The notes beneath the pieces are model-generated. The model worked only from the letters and a program-made list of their open reading frames with translations, did not search any database and was not told the DNA's origin. A stretch of DNA of 64,000 nucleotides from Paraperibacillus esterisolvens. GTDB lineage: Bacteria; Bacillota; Bacilli; Bacillales; DSM-1321. Positions 43,334 through 51,257 of the stretch are shown here, one piece after another; positions within the stretch are counted from its first letter, which is position 1, and every line of letters starts with the position of its first letter. Where the stretch lies: the NCBI RefSeq assembly GCF_046237625.1, contig NZ_CP143545.1, positions 868,001-932,000 on the forward strand, written 5' to 3'. The position numbers and the translations under genes were made by a program.

Positions 43334-43609
43334 ATGCAAATCACAAATGAAGCACGAAGCCTACTTAAGGGGCTGTTTGAGAGATATGGGGCAGCCAATA
43401 TCCGGATACACTTTGAAAGCCCTGGCTGAGGACAGAGCATGGCGGGGCTGGCTCTGGATGAGCCGGAAAAGACGGACACGATTATGACGGTAAATGATAT
43501 CCCTGTAGCAATGGATCCGGGTGATGTAAAGCGTGCAGAAGCTTTGATTCTTGATGCTGCCCCGGATGGGAAAGGAATGTTTTTTACGGGTGATGGATGG
43601 AAGTGTTAA
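43334..43609 (+). CDS. HesB/IscA-like protein with in-frame UGA (candidate selenoprotein or nonsense mutant)
   Basis: If UGA at 43427-43429 is read through, the frame gives a 91-residue HesB-like protein: MQITNEARSLLKGLFERYGA, then HFESPG-U-GQSMAGLALDE, DIPVAMDPGDVK, and GMFFTGDGWKC at the end. Cysteine would normally be expected at residue 32 (SPGCG), and HesB-like selenoproteins with Sec at a matching Cys are known. Past the UGA the frame is intact for 59 codons. A hairpin (CAGAGC/GCTCTG, 43433-43456) starts three bases after the UGA, where a bacterial SECIS would be. AGGAGGG precedes the ATG and a terminator follows. A simple nonsense mutation remains possible. Confidence 0.65.
43433..43456 (+). 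promoter_or_regulatory. Hairpin immediately after the UGA (SECIS candidate)
   Basis: CAGAGC, 12-nt loop, GCTCTG. Position fits a bacterial selenocysteine insertion element, but the stem is short (6 bp) and coding constraint could explain it. Confidence 0.35.
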
Positions 43610-43639
43610 GACCGCCAGTGAGGATACTGGCGGTCTTTC
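43608..43639 (+). terminator. Terminator after the HesB-like gene
   Basis: AAGACCGCCAGT-N6-ACTGGCGGTCTT, a 12-bp stem followed by T residues. It implies that transcription extends through the whole HesB frame. Confidence 0.9.
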
Positions 43640-43653
43640 AATGAGACATTTGG

Positions 43654-44202
43654 CTATTTGGCCTTTAGTTCATCTTGGGTAACCCATTTGTGGTTCATAA
43701 CCCGTTCTCCGCCGGATACCGGTGTATAGTCAACCATGTATACCGTCGTTTTTTCAGCAGTATCGACTTTGCCTTTTGCGCCTTTCATGCCTGGCATATG
43801 GTCTGCAAGGATGGTAACTTCCTGGCCAGGTTTAAAGGGGACATTTCCGGCATCCTTAATTTCTTCATGGATAATCCATTTATGGTTTTTTACAGGCTTG
43901 CCCCCGCCCTTTGGGGTATAGGAAATGCTGTAGACAGTTGTAACAAAGGCTCCGCTGATTTCTGCCTCCGCCCCTGCCATATCTTCCATATGAGAGGCAG
44001 TGATGACTGCTTTGCTTCCAACTTTAAAAGTGGGATTTTGTGCTTTCTTTAATCCTTCAGGAATTTCCCCTGAGCTTGAATGATTCATGCCCTCATGCTG
44101 TTTCTCCTTTTCTGGTCCGTGGTTTTTATGTTCGGACGCTGAGCCGCAGCCGCCGAGAGCAAGCATAATCGCTGAACTCAGCAAGAAAAGTAGTCTTTTC
44201 AT
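43654..44202 (-). CDS. YdhK/CopL-like DUF1541 lipoprotein
   Basis: A 182-residue lipoprotein with lipobox LGGC (Cys19). A His/Met-rich linker (SEHKNHGPEKEKQHEGMNHS) precedes two tandem DUF1541 repeats of about 60 residues each, marked by ITASHMEDMAGAEAEI/ILADHMPGMKGAKGKV and KNHKWIIHEE/MNHKWVTQDE. DUF1541 proteins include the copper-binding surface lipoprotein CopL of Staphylococcus. Beside CsoR, CopZ and CopA it likely traps extracellular copper. AAGGAGATG lies upstream of ATG 44202. Confidence 0.9.
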   Translation of the reverse strand: MKRLLFLLSSAIMLALGGCGSASEHKNHGPEKEKQHEGMNHSSSGEIPEGLKKAQNPTFKVGSKAVITASHMEDMAGAEAEISGAFVTTVYSISYTPKGGGKPVKNHKWIIHEEIKDAGNVPFKPGQEVTILADHMPGMKGAKGKVDTAEKTTVYMVDYTPVSGGERVMNHKWVTQDELKAK

Positions 44203-44336
44203 GCTTTCATCTCCTTTGTTATAAATCAGGGCTTTATTATAGATTACCCTAAGGTTATGAACAAGTGAAATGAAGGGCAATGGATTAGAGTATTTCTTGT
44301 GATGCTGTCTGCTTTAGAGCCTCTTTATAAAAATAA

Positions 44337-44362
44337 GAGCCGGGCAATTAAACCCGGCTCAA
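44337..44362 (-). terminator. Terminator downstream of the 47-residue ORF
   Basis: GAGCCGGG/CCCGGCTC stem, T-rich on the minus strand. Confidence 0.75.
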
Positions 44363-44386
44363 CTGCCGATCCCTGATTTCCCTCCT

Positions 44387-44530
44387 TTATAAAAGGTTTA
44401 TGGCTTTACGGATAAGCTTGATATCCTTCCAGATAGATCTCTTGACACGCCTGTTCCGGCATTTAAGATATTCTCCGTATAACTGGTTCAGCTCGGTCCT
44501 GAAAATGGCCATGTCTCTTTGATTTCCCAT
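44387..44530 (-). CDS. Small basic protein (47 residues), unknown
   Basis: MGNQRDMAIFRTELNQLYGE then YLKCRNRRVKRSIWKDIKLI and a hydrophobic-basic end. It is highly basic, predicted helical, with one Cys. An upstream GGAGCGGG is distant (about 15 bases) from the first ATG; a second ATG at codon 7 has AAAGAG nearby. A terminator directly downstream on the same strand supports a real short transcript. I do not recognise a family. Confidence 0.5.
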   Translation of the reverse strand: MGNQRDMAIFRTELNQLYGEYLKCRNRRVKRSIWKDIKLIRKAINLL

Positions 44531-44630
44531 ATTAAAGAAATACCCGCTCCAGCAATACGGAAAACGTTTTAGACGTTTAATTGGCGGGAGCAGAGGTTAA
44601 GAATATAAAGAGAGCAAAGGAGGGGAAGAA

Positions 44631-44960
44631 ATGACGGGTCAGAAATATGAATCAGTCATAAGAGTACTTCATGAATGCATGGAAGCCTGTAACCATTGTT
44701 TTGATTCCTGCCTCCAGGAGGAAAATGTGGGACATATGGCAGAATGTATCCGCCTTGACAGGGAATGTGCTGACATTTGCGGTTATTTTGAACAAGCTCT
44801 GGGACGCGCGACACCTTTTGTATCAGAGCTTGCTGGCATTTGTGCCACTATTTGTGAAGCATGCGGCAATGAATGCAAAAGGCATGACCATGACCACTGC
44901 CAGAGATGTGCTGACGCCTGCTTTGCCTGTGCAAGGGAATGCAGAGCATTGGCCGCCTGA
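44631..44960 (+). CDS. Cys-rich four-helix-bundle copper-storage protein (Csp/YhjQ-like)
   Basis: A 109-residue cytosolic protein with 14 or so Cys arranged in helical Cys-x-x-Cys/Cys-x3-Cys patterns: CMEACNHCFDSC, CIRLDRECADIC, CATICEACGNEC and CQRCADACFACAREC. This pattern matches four-helix copper storage proteins (Csp3) and B. subtilis YhjQ. Inside the bundle the thiols can bind many Cu(I) ions. GGAGGGG precedes the ATG. It lies 138 bp upstream of csoR and may belong to the same regulon; no signal peptide is present. Confidence 0.92.
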   Translation: MTGQKYESVIRVLHECMEACNHCFDSCLQEENVGHMAECIRLDRECADICGYFEQALGRATPFVSELAGICATICEACGNECKRHDHDHCQRCADACFACARECRALAA

Positions 44961-45050
44961 TGGAGTTAAGCCCTGTTAATAAGGGCTTTTTTCTCCGTCC
45001 TGTAAGCCGATAGAACCCGCCTCAGTAATAAATTGTTATTTTTATTCTTT

Positions 45051-45070
45051 ACATAGGGTGGGGGGGTATA
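45051..45070. promoter_or_regulatory. CsoR operator before csoR
   Basis: ACATAGGGTGGGGGGGTATA, a G-tract flanked by A/T as in CsoR sites. It is nearly the reverse complement of the site at 45693. Confidence 0.75.
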
Positions 45071-45097
45071 GTATGCTGTGAGCAAGGAGGCGGTCGA

Positions 45098-45424
45098 ATG
45101 GAAAATATAGAAGCGCCCGGCCATTGCCATGTTCCTTCCGAAGAAAGAAAAAGCCACCAATCAGAAGCAGTGAAAAAGAACCTGACGGCCAGGCTGAACA
45201 GGATTGAAGGACAAATCCGCGGAATTAAAGGCATGATTGAGAAGGATGTTTATTGCGATGATGTGATCACTCAGCTTGCATCCACTCAATCCGCCCTGAA
45301 TAGTGTCGCCAAACTGCTTTTAGAGGGACATTTGAAAACGTGTGTGATGGACCGTATTTCCGAAGGGGATACAGAGGTTCTTGATGAAGTATTGATTACT
45401 ATTGAAAAACTGATTAGAAAATAA
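45098..45424 (+). CDS. csoR: Copper-sensing repressor CsoR
   Basis: A 108-residue all-helical repressor. The DNA-binding start LTARLNRIEGQIRGIKGMIE and Cu(I) ligands Cys (VYCDDV), His and Cys (EGHLKTCV) match the CsoR W-X-Y fingerprint. It is 27 residues before the core with CHVP, which could add a thiol. Cu(I) binding releases the operators. AAGGAGG lies 8 bases before the ATG. It is the first gene of csoR-copZ, followed by copA. Confidence 0.95.
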   Translation: MENIEAPGHCHVPSEERKSHQSEAVKKNLTARLNRIEGQIRGIKGMIEKDVYCDDVITQLASTQSALNSVAKLLLEGHLKTCVMDRISEGDTEVLDEVLITIEKLIRK

Positions 45425-45438
45425 AAGGAGCGATGAAA

Positions 45439-45645
45439 ATGGAAAAGGCAACAGTCAAAGTCACTGGGATGAGCTGCGGACATTGTGTAAAAGCGATTGA
45501 AGGCGGGGTCGGGGAGCTTGCCGGAGTGGAACGGGTTCTCGTAGATTTGTCAGCAGGAGAAGTGGCAGTTGAATACAACCCGGAAGCTGTAACACTCAGC
45601 GAAATCAAAACTGCTATAGATGACCAGGGGTACGAAGCAGAATAA
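45439..45645 (+). CDS. copZ: Copper chaperone CopZ
   Basis: A 68-residue HMA-domain protein: VKVTGMSCGHCVKAIEGGVG, with the metal-binding MxCxxC motif. Its ferredoxin-like fold shuttles Cu(I) to CopA and can deliver copper to CsoR. ATG 45439 is chosen because AAAGGAG is eight bases upstream; the ATG at 45433 is too close. It is 14 bp behind csoR, consistent with one operon. Confidence 0.95.
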   Translation: MEKATVKVTGMSCGHCVKAIEGGVGELAGVERVLVDLSAGEVAVEYNPEAVTLSEIKTAIDDQGYEAE

Positions 45646-45692
45646 ACAGAAATGGCGTGCTCTAAACAGGCACGTTTCTCTTATCTTAAAAA

Positions 45693-45712
45693 TATACCCC
45701 CTACCCCTATGT
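45693..45712. promoter_or_regulatory. CsoR operator before copA
   Basis: TATACCCCCTACCCCTATGT, the inverted counterpart of the site at 45051. It suggests that copA has its own CsoR-controlled promoter. Confidence 0.75.
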
Positions 45713-45726
45713 GAGAGGTGAGAACG

Positions 45727-48141
45727 ATGGCTCAAAAACTTAAGGAGAGCCAGATAGGAATATCAGGCATGACCTGTGCGGCGTGTGCCGTAAGGATAGA
45801 GAAAGGACTTCGTAAGCTTGAGGGAGTTGAGGAGGCAGCTGTCAATCTGGCCCTAGAGAGGTCTAAAATTACCTTTGATCCCACAAAGCTTACTGAACGT
45901 GATCTTGAACAAAAAATCAAGGATCTGGGCTATGAGCCGATCCTCGAGAAAAAGCAATTCAATATTTCAGGCATGACCTGTGCGGCCTGTGCAGCCCGAA
46001 TTGAAAGAGGTCTAATGAAAATGGAAGGAGTCAGCATGGCATCTGTGAACCTGGCTCTCGAGAGCGCCACAGTCGAGTATAATCCTTCTGCCACCGGCCC
46101 CGGCGAAATTACAGCAAAGGTGGAGAAGCTGGGCTACGGGGCCGTACCGGAAGAAAATGATGACAATGCTGCTGACCGGCGCCTGCTTGAGATAAGAAAG
46201 CAGCAAGTGAGGCTGCTGGTCTCGGCCATCCTGACTCTTCCGCTCTTATGGGCAATGGTCAGCCATTTTTCATTCACATCTTTCATCTATCTTCCTGAAA
46301 TGCTGATGAATCCATGGGTACAGCTAGCGTTTGCCACGCCTGTGCAATTCATCATCGGCCTGCCGTTTTATATCGGTGCCTATAAAGCCTTGCGGAATAA
46401 GAGTGCAAATATGGATGTTCTGGTCGCGCTTGGAACAAGTGCCGCCTATTTTTACAGTCTGTATGAAACCTTGAATGCCATTGGCGGACACGGCCATATG
46501 CCGCAGCTTTATTACGAGACAAGTGCCATTCTGATTACGCTGATTATCCTGGGCAAGCTGTTAGAAGCAAAAGCAAAGGGCCGGTCTTCAGAAGCCATTA
46601 AAAAGCTGATGGGATTGCAGGCGAAAACGGCTGTTGTTCTCCGGTCAGGCCGTAAGGTGGAGCTTCCTTTAGAGGAAGTGGCCGCAGGGGATATTCTTTT
46701 CATTAAACCGGGTGAAAAGGTGCCGGTTGATGGGGAGATCCTGGAGGGCGTTTCATCGATTGACGAATCCATGCTGACAGGTGAAAGCTTACCTGTTGAT
46801 AAGTCCGCAGGAGATTCTGTCATCGGCGCTACGATAAATATAAATGGATCACTAAAGATTAGGGCTTTAAAGGTAGGCAGGGATACAGCTCTCTCCCGGA
46901 TTATAAGGGTTGTAGAGGAGGCACAGGGTTCCAAAGCTCCGATTCAGAGGCTGGCAGACAGGATTTCAGGCATTTTTGTACCGATTGTTGTCACGATTGC
47001 CATTTTAACGTTCCTGGTCTGGCTGCTCTGGATCAGCCCGGGGAATTTTGCAGAAGCTCTTGAAAAATTGATTGCCGTGCTTGTGATTGCCTGTCCTTGT
47101 GCCCTGGGTCTCGCAACCCCTGTTTCTATCATGGCAGGTTCAGGAAGGGCTGCTGAATCCGGGATTCTCTTCAAGGGCGGGGAGTATCTTGAAGCGGCAC
47201 ACCGTATCGATACGGTCATATTGGATAAAACCGGCACGTTAACCAAGGGCGAACCGCAATTGACGGATATCATCATCCAGGATGAATATAGAGAAGAAGA
47301 AATCCTTTCATTGGTGGGTGCCATTGAGGAACAGTCCGAGCATCCTCTGGCCAAGGCCATTGTGGAGGGCATCCAGGACAGAGGCACCCAGCTTGCAAAA
47401 GCAGATCAATTTACGGCTGTTCCCGGATTTGGGGTGAAAGCAGAAGCGGGCGGACACAAAATATGGATTGGAACAAAGAGGCTTATGGCTGAAGCAGGTG
47501 CATCCACTGTAGAAGCTGAAGCCATCATGAGAGATTTGGAAGAAAAAGGGAAGACCGTGATGCTTGTGAGTGTGGATGGGAGATATGCAGGCATGCTAGC
47601 CGTTGCAGATACAATCAAAGAAACATCTAGAGAAGCGGTCCAGCGCCTCAAGGATCTTGATATTGAGGTTATCATGATTACAGGGGACAACGAAAGAACA
47701 GCCCGCTCCATCGCCAGGGAATCAGGCATCGATCACCTGATAGCGGAAGTCCTGCCGGAAGGTAAGGCGGAAGAGATCAAGAAACTTCAACAGCTAGGGC
47801 GCAGGACGGCCATGGTCGGGGACGGAATTAATGACGCACCGGCACTTGCTGCGGCTGATATTGGGATGGCACTTGGTACCGGGACAGATATCGCAATGGA
47901 AGCAAGTGATATCACACTGATCAGCGGGGACCTGCGATCTATAGCCGATGCTTTATATATGAGCAGGAAAACAATCCGGAACATTAAACAGAATTTATTC
48001 TGGGCATTTGCCTATAACGTCATCGGCATTCCTATTGCTGCAGCAGGGCTGCTGGCACCATGGGTTGCCGGCGCAGCTATGGCTGTAAGCTCTGTGTCAG
48101 TTGTGGTAAATGCACTCAGACTTCAAAGGATAAAATTATGA
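45727..48141 (+). CDS. copA: P1B-type Cu(I)-exporting ATPase CopA
   Basis: An 804-residue copper pump. Two N-terminal HMA domains carry GMTCAACA each (about residues 13-80 and 80-150). The transmembrane metal site is CPC in VIACPCALGLATP, the phosphorylation site is DKTGTLTKGE, the actuator is TGES, and the hinge is MVGDGINDAPALA. Eight helices. It exports Cu(I) using ATP. ATG 45727 follows AGAGGTG. Length is that of B. subtilis CopA. Confidence 0.97.
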   Translation: MAQKLKESQIGISGMTCAACAVRIEKGLRKLEGVEEAAVNLALERSKITFDPTKLTERDLEQKIKDLGYEPILEKKQFNISGMTCAACAARIERGLMKMEGVSMASVNLALESATVEYNPSATGPGEITAKVEKLGYGAVPEENDDNAADRRLLEIRKQQVRLLVSAILTLPLLWAMVSHFSFTSFIYLPEMLMNPWVQLAFATPVQFIIGLPFYIGAYKALRNKSANMDVLVALGTSAAYFYSLYETLNAIGGHGHMPQLYYETSAILITLIILGKLLEAKAKGRSSEAIKKLMGLQAKTAVVLRSGRKVELPLEEVAAGDILFIKPGEKVPVDGEILEGVSSIDESMLTGESLPVDKSAGDSVIGATININGSLKIRALKVGRDTALSRIIRVVEEAQGSKAPIQRLADRISGIFVPIVVTIAILTFLVWLLWISPGNFAEALEKLIAVLVIACPCALGLATPVSIMAGSGRAAESGILFKGGEYLEAAHRIDTVILDKTGTLTKGEPQLTDIIIQDEYREEEILSLVGAIEEQSEHPLAKAIVEGIQDRGTQLAKADQFTAVPGFGVKAEAGGHKIWIGTKRLMAEAGASTVEAEAIMRDLEEKGKTVMLVSVDGRYAGMLAVADTIKETSREAVQRLKDLDIEVIMITGDNERTARSIARESGIDHLIAEVLPEGKAEEIKKLQQLGRRTAMVGDGINDAPALAAADIGMALGTGTDIAMEASDITLISGDLRSIADALYMSRKTIRNIKQNLFWAFAYNVIGIPIAAAGLLAPWVAGAAMAVSSVSVVVNALRLQRIKL

Positions 48142-48170
48142 GAAACAGGACTTCCTGTTTCTCTTTTTTG
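48140..48170 (+). terminator. Terminator of copA
   Basis: GAGAAACAGGA-CT-TCCTGTTTCTC then T6. Confidence 0.95.
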
Positions 48171-48201
48171 TTAAACATTCGTAATACTTTATCAAAAAGC
48201 T

Positions 48202-48250
48202 TTTACATACTCTTAACTCCCTCTTAACACTGGTAAATTAAGATTATAGC
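48202..48250 (+). promoter_or_regulatory. Pho box and promoter of phoA
   Basis: TTTACA, TTAACT and TTAACA at 11-bp steps (48202, 48213, 48224), matching PhoP direct repeats, with a TATAGC-like -10 downstream. Control by PhoPR under phosphate limitation is inferred. Confidence 0.75.
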
Positions 48251-48281
48251 TGTAATAGTAAACCTTAGGAGGGTGTCACCA

Positions 48282-49652
48282 TTGTTAAATAAGAGTCTTA
48301 AGAAAAAGCTGCTTCCGATTGCTGTATTATCCACGGTAGCCTTAGGTTCCCTGTATGGTTCGCTGGCTGTCGATGATGTACAGGCAAAAGCAAAAAATGA
48401 AAAAACACCGGAAATCAAAAATGTCATCTTTTTGATTGGTGATGGAATGGGAGTTTCCTATACATCCGCCTATCGTTACTTAAAAGACAATCCAAACACA
48501 AAGGCTGTTGAAACTACTGAATTTGATAAATATCTGACAGGGCAGCAAATGACCTACCCGGAAGATCCGGAACAAAATGTAACAGACTCGGCGGCAGCTG
48601 CAACCGCAATGAGTGCGGGCATCAAAACGTATAATGCTGCAATCGGTGTAGACAATGATGGTTCCTCTGTAAAGACTGTACTCGAGGCGGCCAAGGAAAA
48701 TGGGAAATCAACCGGTTTGGTTGCGACTTCAGAAATTACGCATGCAACGCCTGCATCCTATGGTGCGCATGATGCAAACCGCAAGAATATGAATGCCATA
48801 GCAGACGATTATTTTGATGAAATGATCAAAGGCGAGCACAAGATCGATGTTATGCTGGGAGGCGGATCCAGCAACTTCATCAGGCAGGACCGGGATTTGA
48901 CAAAGGAATTCAAGAACCACGGTTATTCGGTTGTTACAAACAAGCAGGAAATGCTGAAGGACAGGGGCACACACACCCTGGGGCTGTTTGCTCCCGGCGG
49001 CATGCCAAAAATGATTGACCGCGATTCCTCCATGCCTTCACTCGCTGATATGACGGACACTGCACTGAATAAACTTAATAAAGACAAGGACGGTTTCTTC
49101 CTGATGGTGGAAGGCAGCCAGATTGACTGGGCCGGCCATGACAATGATATCGTAGCCGCCATGAGTGAAATGGAAGACTTCGAGAAGGCCTTCAAAAAGG
49201 CAATAGAGTTTGCGAAGAAGGACAAGCATACATTGGTGGTGGCAACTGCCGACCACTCAACAGGCGGCTATTCAATCGGTGCCAAAGGGAATTATAACTG
49301 GTTCGGAGCTCCGGTAACGGCAGCAAAGCGCACCCCGGATTGGATGGCGGAGCAGATTGCCAAAGGAGCAGACGTTGAAAAGACCTTAAACAGCTACCTG
49401 AAGCTGGAATTAACACCTGAAGAAGTTCAATCTGTAAAGAATGCAGCCCAGACTAAAAAAGTTCTGGACATCGATAATTCAATAGAGGCAATTATCGATA
49501 ATCGTTCGGTTACAGGCTGGACTACGGGAGGTCATACTGGCGAGGATGTAAACGTGTATGCTTTTGGCCCGGGCAGAGAACTCTTTAGCGGAAAGCTGGA
49601 TAACACAGATCAGGCTAAAAATATTTTCAATATCTTAAAAAGAAATCGATAA
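48282..49652 (+). CDS. phoA: Secreted alkaline phosphatase
   Basis: A 456-residue alkaline phosphatase with a signal peptide ending near VQAKA (about residue 35). The nucleophilic Ser is in VTDSAAAATAMSAG, metal ligands are in LIGDGMG, EGSQIDWAGH, ATADHSTGG and TTGGHTGEDV. It releases phosphate from phosphomonoesters outside the cell. The start is taken as TTG 48282, nine bases after AGGAGGG; the GTG at 48273 lies directly next to the Shine-Dalgarno. It corresponds to phoA/phoB of B. subtilis. Confidence 0.93.
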   Translation: MLNKSLKKKLLPIAVLSTVALGSLYGSLAVDDVQAKAKNEKTPEIKNVIFLIGDGMGVSYTSAYRYLKDNPNTKAVETTEFDKYLTGQQMTYPEDPEQNVTDSAAAATAMSAGIKTYNAAIGVDNDGSSVKTVLEAAKENGKSTGLVATSEITHATPASYGAHDANRKNMNAIADDYFDEMIKGEHKIDVMLGGGSSNFIRQDRDLTKEFKNHGYSVVTNKQEMLKDRGTHTLGLFAPGGMPKMIDRDSSMPSLADMTDTALNKLNKDKDGFFLMVEGSQIDWAGHDNDIVAAMSEMEDFEKAFKKAIEFAKKDKHTLVVATADHSTGGYSIGAKGNYNWFGAPVTAAKRTPDWMAEQIAKGADVEKTLNSYLKLELTPEEVQSVKNAAQTKKVLDIDNSIEAIIDNRSVTGWTTGGHTGEDVNVYAFGPGRELFSGKLDNTDQAKNIFNILKRNR

Positions 49653-49657
49653 TAAAA

Positions 49658-49702
49658 GAATTCCCGCCTGGAGGCATGCTTCCTGCGGGAAATTTTCTTT
49701 AC
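49658..49702 (+). terminator. Terminator after phoA
   Basis: TTCCCGC pairs with GCGGGAA around an inner stem, followed by TTTTC. Confidence 0.7.
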
Positions 49703-49733
49703 ATCTAATCCTGGAATAAAAGGGGATGCTTTT

Positions 49734-50414
49734 ATGAAAAAACTCATTATGCTGCTGATTTCTTCCAGCCTGCTCGCCGGCTGCAGCACCAATCAGGAGA
49801 AAACTCCAAATGTATCAGCAAAAGAAAAACAGGAACAGACTGAAAAAAAGGAGCCTGAAGAGAGCAGGGCGAAATCACTCAATGATATATATGTGCCAAA
49901 TCCGCAGGTTCCCGATGACACTTCCCTTTTAAGCAAGGGACAGACCATCAGTGATGAAAAAGGAGAGATGGAGTTAAAGGGCATTGCTTCGGTAAACAAG
50001 GTATATAAAATTGGAACGATAGAAATGAAGATAAAGAATGTAAAGATTCTCAGGAATAGGCCTGTTTATTCTCTGATGGACTATTTCCATCCATACACAG
50101 AAAACTATGAAGACTTCACTTATATAAAAACAGAAGTTGAAATGGTGAACAAGGGGCAAGAAATAGTTCATTTTGGACCCGTCGCTGCCCTTAAGACAAG
50201 CAGTGGGGAAAAAAAGACATTTGAAGATGACTTCTATATTGAATATCTAAATGGAAGCATAGAGCCCGGCGGCTCAAAGCGAGGCGCTATGGGAATGATT
50301 TTGGAGCAGGGAAAAGATGGGGTCCGATGGGTCGAACTGACAACGAGCGATGTGCTCGGTCAAAAGCATGAGAAAGCCGCAGATGCTGTGACCATTAAGA
50401 TTCCAGTGAAGTAG
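49734..50414 (+). CDS. Lipoprotein with DUF4352/5068-like domain
   Basis: A 226-residue lipoprotein: lipobox LLAGC (Cys16), then a Lys/Glu-rich linker (about 20-45) and a beta-sandwich-like domain (75-226) with IGTIEMKIKNVKILRNRPV, YIKTEVEMVNKGQEIVHFGP and a C-terminal TIKIPVK. This looks like telokin-like lipoprotein domains (DUF4352 or DUF5068). Function unknown. AAAAGGGGATG precedes the ATG. It follows phoA by 80 bp but a hairpin separates them. Confidence 0.75.
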   Translation: MKKLIMLLISSSLLAGCSTNQEKTPNVSAKEKQEQTEKKEPEESRAKSLNDIYVPNPQVPDDTSLLSKGQTISDEKGEMELKGIASVNKVYKIGTIEMKIKNVKILRNRPVYSLMDYFHPYTENYEDFTYIKTEVEMVNKGQEIVHFGPVAALKTSSGEKKTFEDDFYIEYLNGSIEPGGSKRGAMGMILEQGKDGVRWVELTTSDVLGQKHEKAADAVTIKIPVK

Positions 50415-50504
50415 GCGGAAGGTCATCCCTGCCGCGCTGCTTGAATAATAGAGTACAAAACCAGTATGATAGTGATAATGCCAGTTTCAGGGAGTGTTAA
50501 CACT

Positions 50505-51017
50505 ATGAACATCAAAAATACTGCCATTGCTGTTTTTTCAACCGCCTTTTTATTATCCGGCTGTGGTAATGAAGAAAACACACAAAAAGAGAGCAGTCAC
50601 AAGCATAAGACTGAAGAGGCTCATGCAGAACACACGGCGGGCGACCTCAGGGAAGAAACTAAAAAGGATGCAAAGCCTGGGTTTCTTGACGATAAGCCTG
50701 AGGACATGCAAATGCTTTATCTTGCTGTATCACAGAACAAAAAGCTGCTGAAGCAGATGCCATGCTATTGCGGCTGCGGCGAAGAGGCAGGGCATAAAAG
50801 CAATTATGACTGCTTTATCTATGAAAACAAAGAAAATGGAAATATAGTCTGGGATGATCATGCCACACGCTGCGGCGTCTGCATGGAAATCGCTGCACAA
50901 TCCATCATCGATCTCCAGGATGGAAAAACAATAGAAGAAATCCGGAAGCTGGTTGATGCCAAATATCAAAAAGGATTTGCAAAGCCAACCCCCACTCCGC
51001 CAGTTGAAGCCCTCTAA
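50505..51017 (+). CDS. PCYCGC-motif lipoprotein
   Basis: A 170-residue lipoprotein with lipobox LLSGC (Cys19) and a His-rich linker (SHKHKTEEAHAEHTAG). The domain has the naming motif PCYCGCGEEAGHKSNYDCFI and later ATRCGVCMEIA, giving six or more Cys. This is the PCYCGC family, presumably metal-binding and extracellular; function is not established. ATG 50505 has GGGAG 10 bases upstream. It follows another lipoprotein in the same direction. Confidence 0.9.
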   Translation: MNIKNTAIAVFSTAFLLSGCGNEENTQKESSHKHKTEEAHAEHTAGDLREETKKDAKPGFLDDKPEDMQMLYLAVSQNKKLLKQMPCYCGCGEEAGHKSNYDCFIYENKENGNIVWDDHATRCGVCMEIAAQSIIDLQDGKTIEEIRKLVDAKYQKGFAKPTPTPPVEAL

Positions 51018-51257
51018 AGGGCTTTTATCTTTGTTGGCCCTTTTTACTTATTCTAGTAGAAAAAGACATGCCAGTTCTAAAAAATAAACATTATCAAATG
51101 TGTTTTAATCTAAATGAAATATAACTGTAATTTTAATAGTAGTTTATTTTGTTATAATCAACCTATTGCTAAAAACAAAACAATTTATATGAATAAAAGA
51201 TTAATAAAATCAACGGTTTAGATAGAGATAAATATACAGAGGATAGAGGGGAAATAA

